Counted from the first letter of the stretch, positions 19,707 through 29,439 are shown. The stretch: 64,000 nt of DNA from Bacteroides sp. (GCA_014801535.1 JAAVEA010000031.1:18299-82298); one strand, 5' to 3'. The notes: generated from the sequence alone by a model not told the origin. Made by a program: numbers and translations.

Positions 19707-20777
19707 ATGCATAATAACAGACCCCGATTAAAGATTGACAAAAACATCCCCTATATAAAAAACCGTCTGGAAGATGTTGCGGATGTGGATTATCTCGACC
19801 AGCATGATTTTACAAAAGAATCTGTAAAAGATGCCGATGCCCTCATAGTACGGACTCGGACACTGTGTGACGCCGATCTTCTTGAGGGTTCCGATGTCAG
19901 ACTTGTTGTCACTGCAACCATAGGAACCGACCATATCGACCTGAATTATTGTAGGGAAAATGGGATTGAAGTGCATAACAGCCCCGGGTGCAACGCTCCC
20001 GGTGTGGCGCAATATGTATGGAGTTCAATCCTTCATTTGGGTTTCCGCCCCGGCAAAGATAAGATAGGAGTAGTGGGATATGGAAATGTAGGAAGCATCG
20101 TTGCCGACTGGGGCAGGCAGACCGGAACAGAAGTTCTTGTGTCAGACCCTCCCAAATCGCGTAAAGCACTCGATGAAGGGAAGAGAATGATTCAAGAGAA
20201 AAAAGATGAAGCCGATATACGTGAAGCCTCACTTACGGAGATTCTCAGGGAATGCGATGTGATAACACTTCACACGCCGCTCATAAAAGAAGGGAACGAC
20301 CCAACATACCATCTCATTGGTGAAAAAGAATTGAATCTGATGAAGCCCGGAGCTATCCTCGTCAACGCTGCCCGCGGTCCGGTTGTAGATTCCAAAGCAC
20401 TCAAGGAGGCTTTGAAAGAGAAACGTATAAGAGCCGTGATCGACACATGGGAAGGGGAGCCGGAGATCGATAGAGAATTGCTTGAACAGACCTCAATAGC
20501 CACTCCTCATATAGCCGGATACTCACGTCAGGGAAAAGAACGAGCCACAAGAATGGCGATAGAGGCGGTGAATCAATTCTTCAGAACAGATGGTGATACA
20601 TGCGGACTTACAGGAAATTATGAACCTCCGCTTAAGCTTACACCTGAGGAAATAATGGAATCCTACAATCCATATGAGGATGATTGCATGTTAAGGGACA
20701 ACCCCGCTGCGTTCGAACAGCTAAGGCATGATTATAAATATCGCGAAGAGACCGGAAATAAACACGTCTGCTTATGA
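19707..20777 (+). CDS. pdxB: 4-phosphoerythronate dehydrogenase PdxB
   Basis: A 356-residue D-2-hydroxyacid dehydrogenase. The start LKIDKNIPYIKNRLED and segment VVTATIGTDHIDLNYC are PdxB-like. The NAD-binding loop GVVGYGNVGSIVADWG is near residue 114. Catalytic-region segments ITLHTPL, NAARGPVVD and ATPHIAGYSRQGK follow; they carry the Arg, Glu and His expected for the family. It oxidises 4-phospho-D-erythronate in the DXP-independent step of pyridoxal phosphate synthesis. Its stop overlaps the next ATG by 4 bp. Confidence 0.93.
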   Translation: MHNNRPRLKIDKNIPYIKNRLEDVADVDYLDQHDFTKESVKDADALIVRTRTLCDADLLEGSDVRLVVTATIGTDHIDLNYCRENGIEVHNSPGCNAPGVAQYVWSSILHLGFRPGKDKIGVVGYGNVGSIVADWGRQTGTEVLVSDPPKSRKALDEGKRMIQEKKDEADIREASLTEILRECDVITLHTPLIKEGNDPTYHLIGEKELNLMKPGAILVNAARGPVVDSKALKEALKEKRIRAVIDTWEGEPEIDRELLEQTSIATPHIAGYSRQGKERATRMAIEAVNQFFRTDGDTCGLTGNYEPPLKLTPEEIMESYNPYEDDCMLRDNPAAFEQLRHDYKYREETGNKHVCL

Positions 20778-21448
20778 AGAATTACAGCAAAAGATTTTAT
20801 GTGGTCTGGAAAGGCCGTGAACCCGGGGTCTATGATGATTTCAACGATGCCATGGCACAAGTTGATGATTTTCCCGGAGCGATGTTCAAGAGCTATGAGA
20901 CATCTGCAGAAGCAGCCGCTGCATTCCGCAAAGGAGAGAGCCGTCAGGATCGTTCCGAACTAACCAATCTGCTTGTAGGAGCAGGAGAACATAATCTTCC
21001 GAAGGCAGGTCAGCCAGACTATTTCCAGTTTCAAGAGATCGATCTCAACGGATGGGCCGTAGATGCATCATGCCTGGGGAATCCCGGAAAAATGGAATAT
21101 CGTGGTGTGGAGCTTATGACCGGGAAGGAGATTTTCCGTGTGGGTCCTTTCGAACAATCCACCAACAATATAGGGGAATTCTTAGCTATTGTCCATGCTT
21201 TGGCATTGCAGAATCAAAGCGGCGAACGTCACACCATCTACAGCGACTCAAAGACCGGGATGGCATGGGTGAGAAACAGGAAGGTGAAGACCCAGCTCAC
21301 GCGTAATTCAAAGAATGAGAAATGTTTCCGCATGATGGAGCGCGCCCTGTCGTGGCTCAACAGTCATCCGGCCTCAGAATATCCCAAGATATTGAAGTGG
21401 GAAACAGACCGTTGGGGGGAAGTGCCGGCCGATTTCGGGAGAAAGTGA
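20774..21448 (+). CDS. viroplasmin / ribonuclease H family protein
   Basis: A 224-residue protein with two domains. The N-terminal 45 residues (RFYVVWKGREPGVYDDF...FKSYETSAEAAAAF) form a viroplasmin-like (caulimovirus VI) RNA:DNA-binding module, as in eukaryotic-type RNase H1. The C-terminal RNase H fold shows acidic residues in AVDASCLGNPG, NNIGEFLAIVHAL and TIYSDSKTGMAWV, consistent with a metal-dependent active site that cuts RNA in RNA:DNA hybrids. It overlaps pdxB by 4 bp and queG by one base. Whether it is an active RNase H cannot be proven here. Confidence 0.85.
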   Translation: MKNYSKRFYVVWKGREPGVYDDFNDAMAQVDDFPGAMFKSYETSAEAAAAFRKGESRQDRSELTNLLVGAGEHNLPKAGQPDYFQFQEIDLNGWAVDASCLGNPGKMEYRGVELMTGKEIFRVGPFEQSTNNIGEFLAIVHALALQNQSGERHTIYSDSKTGMAWVRNRKVKTQLTRNSKNEKCFRMMERALSWLNSHPASEYPKILKWETDRWGEVPADFGRK

Positions 21449-22386
21449 TGATTGGAGAGATTACTTCCATATTGGAACAAAGCGGAGCTGTGGCCGTAGG
21501 GTTAGCCAAGGCGGCTCCGGTGGAGGAGAGTGCGTGGAAAGGTTTCCTCGACTGGATAAGGAGGAGAGGACATGCCGGAATGGGATATATGGAGAATCAT
21601 AGCGCCATACGTCGTGATCCGCGACTCCTTCTGGAAAGTGCAAAGAGCATCATATCCTTGGCATTTCCATTCAAACCTCCACAATTCAGGGAAAAGGATA
21701 AGGAGATGATAGCCTGCTATGCCTACGGACTCGACTACCACGACGTGATAAGGAAACGCCTTAACCGGGCAGTGGAGGAGATGCGGGAATCTTTTGGAGG
21801 AGAATATAGGATATGCGTTGATTCAGCTCCTATAATGGAGCGGTATTGGGCTGTAAAGGCAGGAATAGGAAAGATTGGAGCTAACGGTGCCGTGATTGTT
21901 CCGGGTCATGGGAATATGGTGTTTCTGGCAGAAATAGTCACGACACTCGATATCGACTGCTCAGGAAATCCTTTAAAACTTGATAATGATTACCGGCATT
22001 GTCTTCATTGCGGTGAATGCATCGGCGAGTGCCCGGCGAGTGCGCTGCTCACAGACGGAACGGTGGAATCATCACGATGCCTTAGCTATCTCACCATCGA
22101 ACATCGCGGAGAATGGACCGAACCGGAAGCAATCGAGGCCATGAATACAGATGCCGGGAAAAACCTCATATTCGGTTGCGACCTTTGCCTGAGAAACTGC
22201 CCACTGAACTATGACACACCATCCACTGCAATTCATGAATTCCTACCTTCAAGAGAAGTGATGGAGCTAAGCAAGGAAAAGATAGCGGAACTAAAACAGG
22301 AAGATTTTTCCCGCATTTTCAAAGGTTCTCCCATAAAAAGGTGCAAACTTAGCGGATTGAAACGAAATATCGGTGAAAACTTATAA
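21448..22386 (+). CDS. queG: epoxyqueuosine reductase QueG
   Basis: A 312-residue enzyme from the ATG at 21448, which overlaps the RNase H stop. An upstream in-frame ATG (21322) lies inside that gene and is not used. It has a cobalamin-dependent nitroreductase-like domain (for example RICVDSAPIMERYWAVKAGIGKIGANG) and two [4Fe-4S] ferredoxin motifs. The first has Cys185, 188, 191 and 195 in CLHCGECIGECP; the second has Cys244, 247 and 251 in CDLCLRNCP. It reduces epoxyqueuosine to queuosine in tRNA. The other queuosine genes are not in the window. Confidence 0.94.
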   Translation: MIGEITSILEQSGAVAVGLAKAAPVEESAWKGFLDWIRRRGHAGMGYMENHSAIRRDPRLLLESAKSIISLAFPFKPPQFREKDKEMIACYAYGLDYHDVIRKRLNRAVEEMRESFGGEYRICVDSAPIMERYWAVKAGIGKIGANGAVIVPGHGNMVFLAEIVTTLDIDCSGNPLKLDNDYRHCLHCGECIGECPASALLTDGTVESSRCLSYLTIEHRGEWTEPEAIEAMNTDAGKNLIFGCDLCLRNCPLNYDTPSTAIHEFLPSREVMELSKEKIAELKQEDFSRIFKGSPIKRCKLSGLKRNIGENL

Positions 22387-22402
22387 TAATTTAGTGTTTA
22401 AA

Positions 22403-22435
22403 CTTGCAAAATTCCATAAAAATTAATTAAATTTG
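22403..22435 (+). promoter_or_regulatory. promoter of endonuclease I paralogue 1
   Basis: TAAATTTG at 22428-22435 matches TAnnTTTG exactly. CTTG at 22403-22406, 21 bp upstream, is one base off the -33 TTTG. The leader to the ATG at 22530 is about 90 nt. Confidence 0.55.
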
Positions 22436-22529
22436 AAGCCGTAAACCTACCATTCAAGGCCTCCCCCCATACATGAAGCCCCAAAGAGGCACAACGGGAG
22501 AAGGACTAACCAAAAAAGACTCAATCATC

Positions 22530-24107
22530 ATGAATATAAGAAATAATTTTATCCTTTTCGGAACACTTATCCTTTCAGCGGCCGGTCTCATGGCACAAGC
22601 CCCTGCGGGCTATTATGACTCCCTCGACGGAAAGAGTGGAGCAGAACTTAAAAAGGCTGTAAAAAACATAGGAAAAAAAGGCTTTCACGCTATTTCCTAC
22701 AGCAGCGGCACATGGAATGCCTTCCGTACAACCGATGTAAGAATGATTGACGGGAAAGAATGTTGGTGGGATATGTACAGCTCCAATAATGTAGCTGTTT
22801 CCTCCGGCCATTCAGGCATGAATGTGGAACATTCCGTCGCCAACTCCTGGTGGGGTAAAACCCAAAATGATGCCTATAAAGACATCGTGCATCTCAATCC
22901 TTCAAATGCGGATGCCAACAGCAGAAAGGCGAATTTCCCGCTTGGTGAGATAGCCACAGGGAAATGGGACAACGGCATAACCTTCGTGGGCACGCCCAAG
23001 AGCGGCCAAGGTGGCGGATGCACCACCGTCTACGAACCTCACGATATGTATAAGGGAGATTTCGCACGCGTCTTCATGTACATGTTCACCATCTATGATG
23101 ACATAAGCTGGCAAAACGCCACCAATACAGGTGACGGACGCGGAAGAATGTATACATATTCAGGTGGAGTGGCCGAACTCCAGCCATGGGCATACAACCT
23201 CATGCTCGCCTGGAGTGCAAACGACCCGGTGAGCGAAAAGGAGATAAACCGTAACAACGGTATCCAGAAAGAACAAGGAAACCGCAATCCATTTATCGAC
23301 CTTCCCGATCTGGCCGACTATATATGGGGATCAAAGAAAAATGAAGTTTATCATATTGACGGCGCACATATCCCCGATCCGACTCCGAACCCCGGAGAAA
23401 CAGATCCCGATCCTGTAATTCCGGAAAATCCCGTCACCCCGGATATGGAAGGTAAGTATATACTTGTTGAAAATCAGAATGATCTGATTGACGGCGAGAA
23501 ATATATAATGGTATCTCATGATACTAACCTCGCTCTCTCTATCACAACCGGAAACAATTGTCTGAATCCTACCACTCAGATTAGCATCGTCAACGGAATG
23601 ATTGAGGAAACACCCGAACAGACAGCCCTGATAACACTCGAGGTCTCAGGCAACAGCTATCGTCTGCGCTTATCGGATATGAACGGTCATGACCTCGGCT
23701 ATCTTGCGTCGCCTAAGTCAAAGGTGCTTAGCATAGCGGCCTCGGCAGAAGAGACCGGCACAGAAGCCACAATCAGCGTTTCCGGTGACAAAACTGATAT
23801 AATCTACGGCACAGCCGGACACCTGAAGTATAATGCAAGCGCAAAAATGTGGCGTACATATCCCAGTGGTCAGGAAGATCTGAATCTCTATAAGTTCATA
23901 CCAAAGAACACAACGACAGGAATCATGGAAGTTTCCGACACACCTTTCTGCGTCACCATCTCAGGTAACAGCATCATTGCTCCCGAGGGCAGTCTTATCT
24001 TCGACCTAAACGGCCGTGCAGTGAATGGTGAGAACCTCGAGAAAGGAGTCTATATCGTTGTCTCACCCGAAAGAGCCAAGACAGTGAAAGCTATGGTGGG
24101 ATTCTGA
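22530..24107 (+). CDS. secreted endonuclease I family nuclease, paralogue 1, with C-terminal sorting-like domain
   Basis: A 525-residue protein from ATG 22530, chosen because it starts directly with a signal peptide (MNIRNNFILFGTLILSAAGLMA); the in-frame ATG at 22473 would add 19 charged residues. The nuclease domain (about 20-280) carries the endonuclease I hallmarks NVEHSVANSWWG, with the catalytic histidine, and HLNPSNADANSRKANFPLGE. A proline-rich linker follows, then a beta-rich domain, then a short C-terminal domain (SLIFDLNGRAV...LEKGVYIV) that resembles type IX secretion sorting domains. It is probably an extracellular or surface DNase/RNase for nutrient recovery. A paralogue follows immediately. 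Confidence 0.87.
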   Translation: MNIRNNFILFGTLILSAAGLMAQAPAGYYDSLDGKSGAELKKAVKNIGKKGFHAISYSSGTWNAFRTTDVRMIDGKECWWDMYSSNNVAVSSGHSGMNVEHSVANSWWGKTQNDAYKDIVHLNPSNADANSRKANFPLGEIATGKWDNGITFVGTPKSGQGGGCTTVYEPHDMYKGDFARVFMYMFTIYDDISWQNATNTGDGRGRMYTYSGGVAELQPWAYNLMLAWSANDPVSEKEINRNNGIQKEQGNRNPFIDLPDLADYIWGSKKNEVYHIDGAHIPDPTPNPGETDPDPVIPENPVTPDMEGKYILVENQNDLIDGEKYIMVSHDTNLALSITTGNNCLNPTTQISIVNGMIEETPEQTALITLEVSGNSYRLRLSDMNGHDLGYLASPKSKVLSIAASAEETGTEATISVSGDKTDIIYGTAGHLKYNASAKMWRTYPSGQEDLNLYKFIPKNTTTGIMEVSDTPFCVTISGNSIIAPEGSLIFDLNGRAVNGENLEKGVYIVVSPERAKTVKAMVGF

Positions 24108-24145
24108 TAGCACTACATTTTCTATAACCTGACAAAAACGATAAA

Positions 24146-25948
24146 ATGAAAAAAATTATATTGGCCGCCAGCATCGCCACCGCTATAATTGCACAGGCTG
24201 AAATCCCGGCAGGTTATTACAATTCTTTATCCGGCAAAAAGGGTGAGGAATTGAAAACCGCCGTGAAAGCTGTGGCTCATCCCGACGACTATATCAGAGT
24301 GGAATATGGTAAAAACACCACATGGGAAGCATTCCGGAACACCGATGTGAGAACTATCAATGGAATGACTATCTGGTGGGACATGTATAGCAATAAAATG
24401 GTTCCTACCTCCACTACTGACGGATTAAACATAGAGCATTCAGTGGCTAATTCATGGTTTGGTGCCAAAGATGCCAAGGATGCCTACGCTGATCTTATAC
24501 ATCTTAACCCGTCTAACGAGGCGGCCAATAATCAGAAAGGAGACCTCCCCTTGGGTGAGGTGGCTACCATTTCATGGCAAAATGAACTTGTAAAGATAGG
24601 AGCGCCAAAAGCAGGAACAGCCGGCTCTGCATCAAAGGTATTTGAACCGGCCGACGAATATAAAGGGGACTTCGCCCGAGCATATTTCTATATCTTCACC
24701 GTATATGATGGGGAGACCTGGAAAAGCGACCAGCCAATGTATAAATATGATGAAGTCGCCACATTAGAGCCATGGGCTGTGGATCTGCTCTGTCGCTGGG
24801 CCGCTGAAGACCCCGTTGACTCCAAGGAGATAAAACGAAACGACGAGATCTTCAAGATTCAGAAGAACCGCAATCCTTTCATAGATTATCCGGAGCTGAT
24901 CGACCATATATGGGGTGGCAAGAAGGATGTGGCTTTCACACCCGGTAAGCAGGCCGAAGCAATCGACCGCCCGGCCGAACCGGTATTCACATCACGCCGC
25001 CTTACTGCGGTGAATACATACTCTTCACGTTGGTGGGACAGTGAGGTTATTGGAATCACTCACGGAGATGGCGACCTATGGGTGAGCATCAATGGTGGCG
25101 ATTACCAGCAATACGGACCCGGAGTGGAGATCCCCTCCGCATCGAGTCATGGAGCAACGATGTCATTATCTGCCTACACGGAGGCTGAGAGCAACGGCCT
25201 AACATTAAGAAGCTCGACCGCTTATCTCACGCTTACCGGCCGCGACCCGCAGATTGACGACTATACTGAAGCTCTCTATACCCCCGTTACCTCCGATTCA
25301 GAATTAATCATCACACCCGAAACCTTATATATCCTCTATTCCTCCTCCAACGGCCACATAATGGGACATAACGGAGGAACATCCTCTTCAAGCTTTATGC
25401 CCGATGCAGGAGAAGTGGATTTCCAAGGTGACGAGATAAACCGTCTCCCCATGGAAGCTGCCATAATCCGCTTCAAGCAGAGCGAAGGGGGGAAATATCT
25501 CCTGGAGGTTCTGGATGCCCTGAATAACAGATCCAAGGGATTCTGGAATGTGGGAGGCTCAGGCAATAAGAATACACTTAAATCTAATACAGGGACAAGC
25601 ACTGAAGTCAAAATCGATGATGACGGCACTGCCCTTATCACCTTCGATGGAGGCAGAACATTAAAGTATAATGCCTCACAACCACGCTTCACCAACTACA
25701 ACACAGCACAGACTCCGGTGAAGCTGGCCCGTTTCTCATCATTTCTGGATATTGCGTCAGCAATTGAAAACGTGGATGGTGACGACGAGGGTTGCATCGC
25801 TATCGATGGCAATAACATCCACCTCCCTCAAGGCTGGTCTCTCTTTGAATTAAACGGCCGTCAGTCAGAAGGCAAATCTCTCGAGCCGGGCATATATATT
25901 GCTCGTTCGGCAAAAGGGAAAGCTGTCAAGATACTGATAACCAAATAA
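24146..25948 (+). CDS. secreted endonuclease I family nuclease, paralogue 2, with C-terminal sorting-like domain
   Basis: A 600-residue protein with signal peptide MKKIILAASIATAIIAQAE. The nuclease domain matches the preceding gene (NIEHSVANSWFG, HLNPSNEAANNQKGDLPLGE). A middle region of about 250 residues differs more; it includes a segment (about 280-370) absent from paralogue 1. The C-terminus (SLFELNGRQSEGKSLEPGIYIARSAKGKAVKI, read as two adjacent pieces) is again like a type IX secretion sorting domain. The 38-bp gap to paralogue 1 suggests co-transcription after a tandem duplication, with large divergence since. Confidence 0.87.
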   Translation: MKKIILAASIATAIIAQAEIPAGYYNSLSGKKGEELKTAVKAVAHPDDYIRVEYGKNTTWEAFRNTDVRTINGMTIWWDMYSNKMVPTSTTDGLNIEHSVANSWFGAKDAKDAYADLIHLNPSNEAANNQKGDLPLGEVATISWQNELVKIGAPKAGTAGSASKVFEPADEYKGDFARAYFYIFTVYDGETWKSDQPMYKYDEVATLEPWAVDLLCRWAAEDPVDSKEIKRNDEIFKIQKNRNPFIDYPELIDHIWGGKKDVAFTPGKQAEAIDRPAEPVFTSRRLTAVNTYSSRWWDSEVIGITHGDGDLWVSINGGDYQQYGPGVEIPSASSHGATMSLSAYTEAESNGLTLRSSTAYLTLTGRDPQIDDYTEALYTPVTSDSELIITPETLYILYSSSNGHIMGHNGGTSSSSFMPDAGEVDFQGDEINRLPMEAAIIRFKQSEGGKYLLEVLDALNNRSKGFWNVGGSGNKNTLKSNTGTSTEVKIDDDGTALITFDGGRTLKYNASQPRFTNYNTAQTPVKLARFSSFLDIASAIENVDGDDEGCIAIDGNNIHLPQGWSLFELNGRQSEGKSLEPGIYIARSAKGKAVKILITK

Positions 25949-25956
25949 CCTTAAAT

Positions 25957-25988
25957 CTTGGTTTTCTAAGAATTATTATTTAATTTTG
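25957..25988 (+). promoter_or_regulatory. promoter of korAB
   Basis: TAATTTTG at 25981-25988 is an exact TAnnTTTG, with CTTG at 25957-25960, 20 bp upstream. The leader runs about 75 nt to the korA ATG at 26070. Confidence 0.6.
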
Positions 25989-26019
25989 CGCAAGACAAGA
26001 CCCGTGAGGCGTCTTGCGC
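25988..26019 (+). other. hairpin at the very start of the korAB leader
   Basis: Perfect 9-bp inverted repeat GCGCAAGAC (25988-25996) / GTCTTGCGC (26011-26019), starting at the last base of the -7 box. It would form at or near the 5' end of the mRNA. It could stabilise the transcript or affect initiation. No T-run follows, so it is not a terminator. Confidence 0.45.
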
Positions 26020-26069
26020 TCCGGCAGAGGCCGGGAGTTCCACAATTTTATTTAACAAAACTATTCGTT

Positions 26070-27923
26070 ATGTCAAAAGAAACGAATGTAAAGACCATCG
26101 ACAGAGTGGTTATCCGATTCGCCGGCGACTCCGGCGACGGAATGCAGCTTGCCGGAAATATATTCTCTAATATTTCGGCAGGAGAAGGGAACGAGATATC
26201 CACATTCCCCGATTATCCGGCGGAAATACGCGCCCCGCAAGGTTCGCTTAGTGGAGTGTCAGGATATCAGGTTAGCGTCGGAAGGGATGTGCATACTCCC
26301 GGAGATGCGGCTGATGTGCTTGTGGCGATGAATCCCGCAGCTTTGAAAACCAACCTGAAATATCTCCGTCCCGACGGAATCATCATCTGCGATGAAGAAT
26401 CATTTACCCCTGCTAATCTGAAAAAAGCGGAATATACCACTGATAATCCCATAGAGGAATTAGGTATCAACCCCGATCGAATTCTGCTCGTGCCTATGGC
26501 GACGCTGCTGAAGCACACTCTGGCCGATTCAGGTCTCGACCAGAAAGCGATGATGAAATGCAAGAATATGCTTGCACTGGGTGTGATCTGCTGGCTTTTC
26601 GACCGTCCGGTGGAAAGCGTGCTTAAAAAACTTCAGGCCAAGTTCGCAAAGAAACCTGCCGTTTATGAGGCTAATGCGAAAGTGGTGCAGGCCGGTTGGG
26701 ATTACGGCCACAACACCCACAGCTCTATGCCCGTATATCGTATAGAGTCTTCTGAATCAGCTCCCGGAACATATATAGACATAACCGGCAACACCGCCAC
26801 AGCATGGGGTCTGATAATGGCCTCTGAGAAAAGTGGTCGCCCGCTATTCTTAGGCTCATATCCTATCACTCCGGCCACCGATATTCTTCACGAACTCGCC
26901 AAACGCAAAGACCTCGGCGTGAAAGCTATCCAGATGGAAGATGAGATAGCAGGTGTGTGCTCGGCAATAGGCGCTTCCTATGCCGGTCGCCTGGCCGTTA
27001 CCTCTACTTCCGGTCCCGGTCTCTCACTTAAATCAGAGGGAATAGGTCTTGCCGTTATGGCTGAGCTTCCCCTGGTTGTAGTGGATGTTCAGCGTGGAGG
27101 ACCTTCTACGGGTCTCCCCACGAAGACAGAACAGACCGACCTTATGCAGGCACTCTACGGCCGCAACGGTGAGTCTCCTCTCTGCGTTGTAGCCGCCACA
27201 AGCCCCACCGACTGCTTCGACATGGCCTTCAATGCCGCCAAGATAGCTGTTGAACATATGACTCCCGTCATCCTCCTTACAGATGCCTTCATCGCCAACG
27301 GCTCATCTGCATGGAGAGTGCCTGAAGAGAAAGACTATCCCGAAATCACTCCGCGCTTCGTGTCGGAAGATCAGATCAAAGCCGGATGGAAACCCTACGA
27401 CCGCACTGGAGAAGACTTCTCACGCTTCTGGGCGGTGCCCGGCACAGAGGGCGCAATGCACCGTGTGGGAGGTCTTGAAAAAGACTTCAACACCTCCGTG
27501 ATCTCTACCGATGGCCCCAACCATCAGAAAATGGTTGAAGCTCGCCGCCGTAAAGTTGCTGCAATAGCTAACGACATACCCCTGATGAAACCTCTCTTCG
27601 ATGAAGAAGACACCGACACTATATTGATAGGATGGGGTGGAACATACGGCCATCTCCGCACTGCGGCAACAGCCCTCAATGCCGAAGGGAAGAAAGTGGC
27701 TTTCTATCAGTTCCAGTATATCAACCCGATGCCCGAAAACGCTATTGAGTGCATCAGCCGTTACAAACGCATTATAGTTGCCGAGCTCAACACCGGTATG
27801 TTTGCCGACTACCTGCAGATGCATCTCCCGGGCAAAGAGATTCTTCGCATCAACAAAGTGGAGGGCCAGCCCTTCCTCGTGAAAGAGATTGTAGACGGTG
27901 TTAAAAAATTTATGGAGGATTAA
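26070..27923 (+). CDS. korA: 2-oxoglutarate (2-oxoacid):ferredoxin oxidoreductase, alpha subunit with fused gamma domain
   Basis: A 617-residue protein from ATG 26070; longer in-frame reading back to 25986 would begin inside the promoter. The N-terminal ~190 residues are the gamma domain (RFAGDSGDGMQLAGNIFSN). The alpha pyrimidine-binding domain begins near residue 235 (GSYPITPATDILHELAKR) and includes TSTSGPGLSLKSEGIGLAV. With KorB it converts 2-oxoglutarate and CoA to succinyl-CoA, CO2 and reduced ferredoxin in anaerobes, usually run in the TCA direction that supplies intermediates. Substrate preference cannot be fixed from sequence alone. Confidence 0.92.
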   Translation: MSKETNVKTIDRVVIRFAGDSGDGMQLAGNIFSNISAGEGNEISTFPDYPAEIRAPQGSLSGVSGYQVSVGRDVHTPGDAADVLVAMNPAALKTNLKYLRPDGIIICDEESFTPANLKKAEYTTDNPIEELGINPDRILLVPMATLLKHTLADSGLDQKAMMKCKNMLALGVICWLFDRPVESVLKKLQAKFAKKPAVYEANAKVVQAGWDYGHNTHSSMPVYRIESSESAPGTYIDITGNTATAWGLIMASEKSGRPLFLGSYPITPATDILHELAKRKDLGVKAIQMEDEIAGVCSAIGASYAGRLAVTSTSGPGLSLKSEGIGLAVMAELPLVVVDVQRGGPSTGLPTKTEQTDLMQALYGRNGESPLCVVAATSPTDCFDMAFNAAKIAVEHMTPVILLTDAFIANGSSAWRVPEEKDYPEITPRFVSEDQIKAGWKPYDRTGEDFSRFWAVPGTEGAMHRVGGLEKDFNTSVISTDGPNHQKMVEARRRKVAAIANDIPLMKPLFDEEDTDTILIGWGGTYGHLRTAATALNAEGKKVAFYQFQYINPMPENAIECISRYKRIIVAELNTGMFADYLQMHLPGKEILRINKVEGQPFLVKEIVDGVKKFMED

Positions 27924-27941
27924 TAAAGGAGGAAAATGATT

Positions 27942-28967
27942 ATGGAAGATAACAAAAACACAGGCTTCGCGCCTGCCGACTATAAGAACAGCCAGAGCGC
28001 ACGCTGGTGTCCCGGCTGTGGTGACCACGCAATCCTCAACGTGCTCCACAAAGCAATGGCCGAACTCGGTGTGGCTCCCAAAGACACCGCAGTGATTTCG
28101 GGCATAGGTTGCAGCTCACGCCTCCCATATTATATGAACACCTATGGCATGCACACCATCCACGGACGTGCAGCAGCAATCGCAACCGGAGTGAAGACCG
28201 CTAATCCGGAGCTAACCGTGTGGCAGGTTTCGGGCGACGGCGACGGCCTCGCTATCGGTGGTAACCACTTCATCCATGCAGTGAGAAGAAATGTGGATAT
28301 CAATATCCTTCTATTCAACAATAAGATTTACGGTCTGACCAAAGGTCAATACTCCCCGACATCAGATCGTGGCTTTGTATCAAAATCTTCTCCCTACGGC
28401 ACGGTCGAAGATCCTTTTATTCCTGCTGAACTCTGCTTCGGCGCACGCGGAAACTTCTTCGCACGCTCCATCGACATCCTTCTCGACACCTCACGCGAAT
28501 GTATGGTTGCGGCCGCTCGCCACAAAGGCACGGCAGTGGTCGAGATCATGCAGAACTGCGTTATCTTCAATCATGGCATACATGAATTCTTCGCCAATAA
28601 GGATAACCGCGCCGAACACACCATCATTCTCCGCCACGGTGAGAAAATGCTCTTCGGCAAGGATAATTCGAAAGGTCTGGTGCAGGATGGCTTCGGTCTG
28701 AAGGCCGTGACAATAGGGGAAGACGGCTACACTATCGATGATGTGCTTGTCCATGATGCCCACTCTGCTTCCAACTTCCTTCAGCAGCAGCTCGCCATGA
28801 TGGATGGCCACGAACTCCCTCTGGCCCTCGGGGTGATACGCGATTACTCCGCTCCCGTATACGATCAGGAGGTTGAACGTCAGACCGCTGAAATCAAAGC
28901 CAAGAAAGGATTCTCCAATCTTCGCGATATGATTCTTAAAACCTGCGAACACTGGGAAATCAAATAA
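27942..28967 (+). CDS. korB: 2-oxoglutarate (2-oxoacid):ferredoxin oxidoreductase, beta subunit
   Basis: A 341-residue TPP-binding subunit. WCPGCGDHAILNVL near residue 22 gives cysteines for the iron-sulfur cluster, and GDGDGLAIGGNHFIHAVRRN is the TPP/metal-binding motif. Two start codons lie close together (27936 and 27942). The strong AGGAGG at 27928-27933 is only 2-3 nt before the first and about 8 nt before the second, so 27942 is preferred. It follows korA by 18 bp and forms the active complex with it. Confidence 0.93.
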   Translation: MEDNKNTGFAPADYKNSQSARWCPGCGDHAILNVLHKAMAELGVAPKDTAVISGIGCSSRLPYYMNTYGMHTIHGRAAAIATGVKTANPELTVWQVSGDGDGLAIGGNHFIHAVRRNVDINILLFNNKIYGLTKGQYSPTSDRGFVSKSSPYGTVEDPFIPAELCFGARGNFFARSIDILLDTSRECMVAAARHKGTAVVEIMQNCVIFNHGIHEFFANKDNRAEHTIILRHGEKMLFGKDNSKGLVQDGFGLKAVTIGEDGYTIDDVLVHDAHSASNFLQQQLAMMDGHELPLALGVIRDYSAPVYDQEVERQTAEIKAKKGFSNLRDMILKTCEHWEIK

Positions 28968-28971
28968 AAAA

Positions 28972-29020
28972 TTCCACAATTTTTGCACAAACCAAAAATA
29001 TTTGTGCAAAAATTGTGGAA
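28972..29020 (+). terminator. terminator after korB (20-bp perfect stem)
   Basis: Perfect inverted repeat of 20 bp, arms 28972-28991 and 29001-29020, with a 9-nt loop. It begins four bases after the korB stop. A-rich on the left and A/T-rich on the right, it could act as an intrinsic terminator. Confidence 0.8.
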
Positions 29021-29047
29021 AAATTTCATTATTAGGATTTTTTTTAT

Positions 29048-29055
29048 TTACTTTG
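29048..29055 (+). promoter_or_regulatory. probable -7 box for acpP-fabF
   Basis: TTACTTTG, followed by C, is one base off TAnnTTTG. It lies between the korB terminator and acpP and would give a leader of about 145 nt. Confidence 0.4.
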
Positions 29056-29202
29056 CAGCCTGAAACTTAGCGAAAGACCCTAAGAGTGACTTTGCTAAAC
29101 CATAAAAGGTCAGAAAACGGCAAACCGCAAAGAGATGTTTGCCTGTCAAGGTAAAAAGATAGAAAAGAAACTAAATACTCACAACATCAAAATTTTACAG
29201 AT

Positions 29203-29439
29203 ATGTCAGATATCGAAAACAAAGTAAAAGAGATTATCGTAGACAAGCTCACAGTAGATGAGGCAGAGGTAACCCCCAATGCAGAGTTCAGCAAGGATCT
29301 CGGTGCAGATTCACTCGACACCGTAGAGCTTATCATGGAGTTTGAGAAAGCCTTCGACATCACAATTCCCGATTCAGATGCTGAGAAAATCACCACTGTA
29401 GGTGACGCTATCGCATATATCGAGAAGGCAAAGGCCTAA
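29203..29439 (+). CDS. acpP: acyl carrier protein
   Basis: A 78-residue acidic protein of exactly the expected size. The phosphopantetheine attachment site is Ser37 in [14 protein letters not shown]. It carries growing acyl chains as thioesters in type II fatty acid synthesis. It is followed by fabF, the usual pairing, after a 108-bp gap containing two hairpins. Confidence 0.97.
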   Translation: MSDIENKVKEIIVDKLTVDEAEVTPNAEFSKDLGADSLDTVELIMEFEKAFDITIPDSDAEKITTVGDAIAYIEKAKA

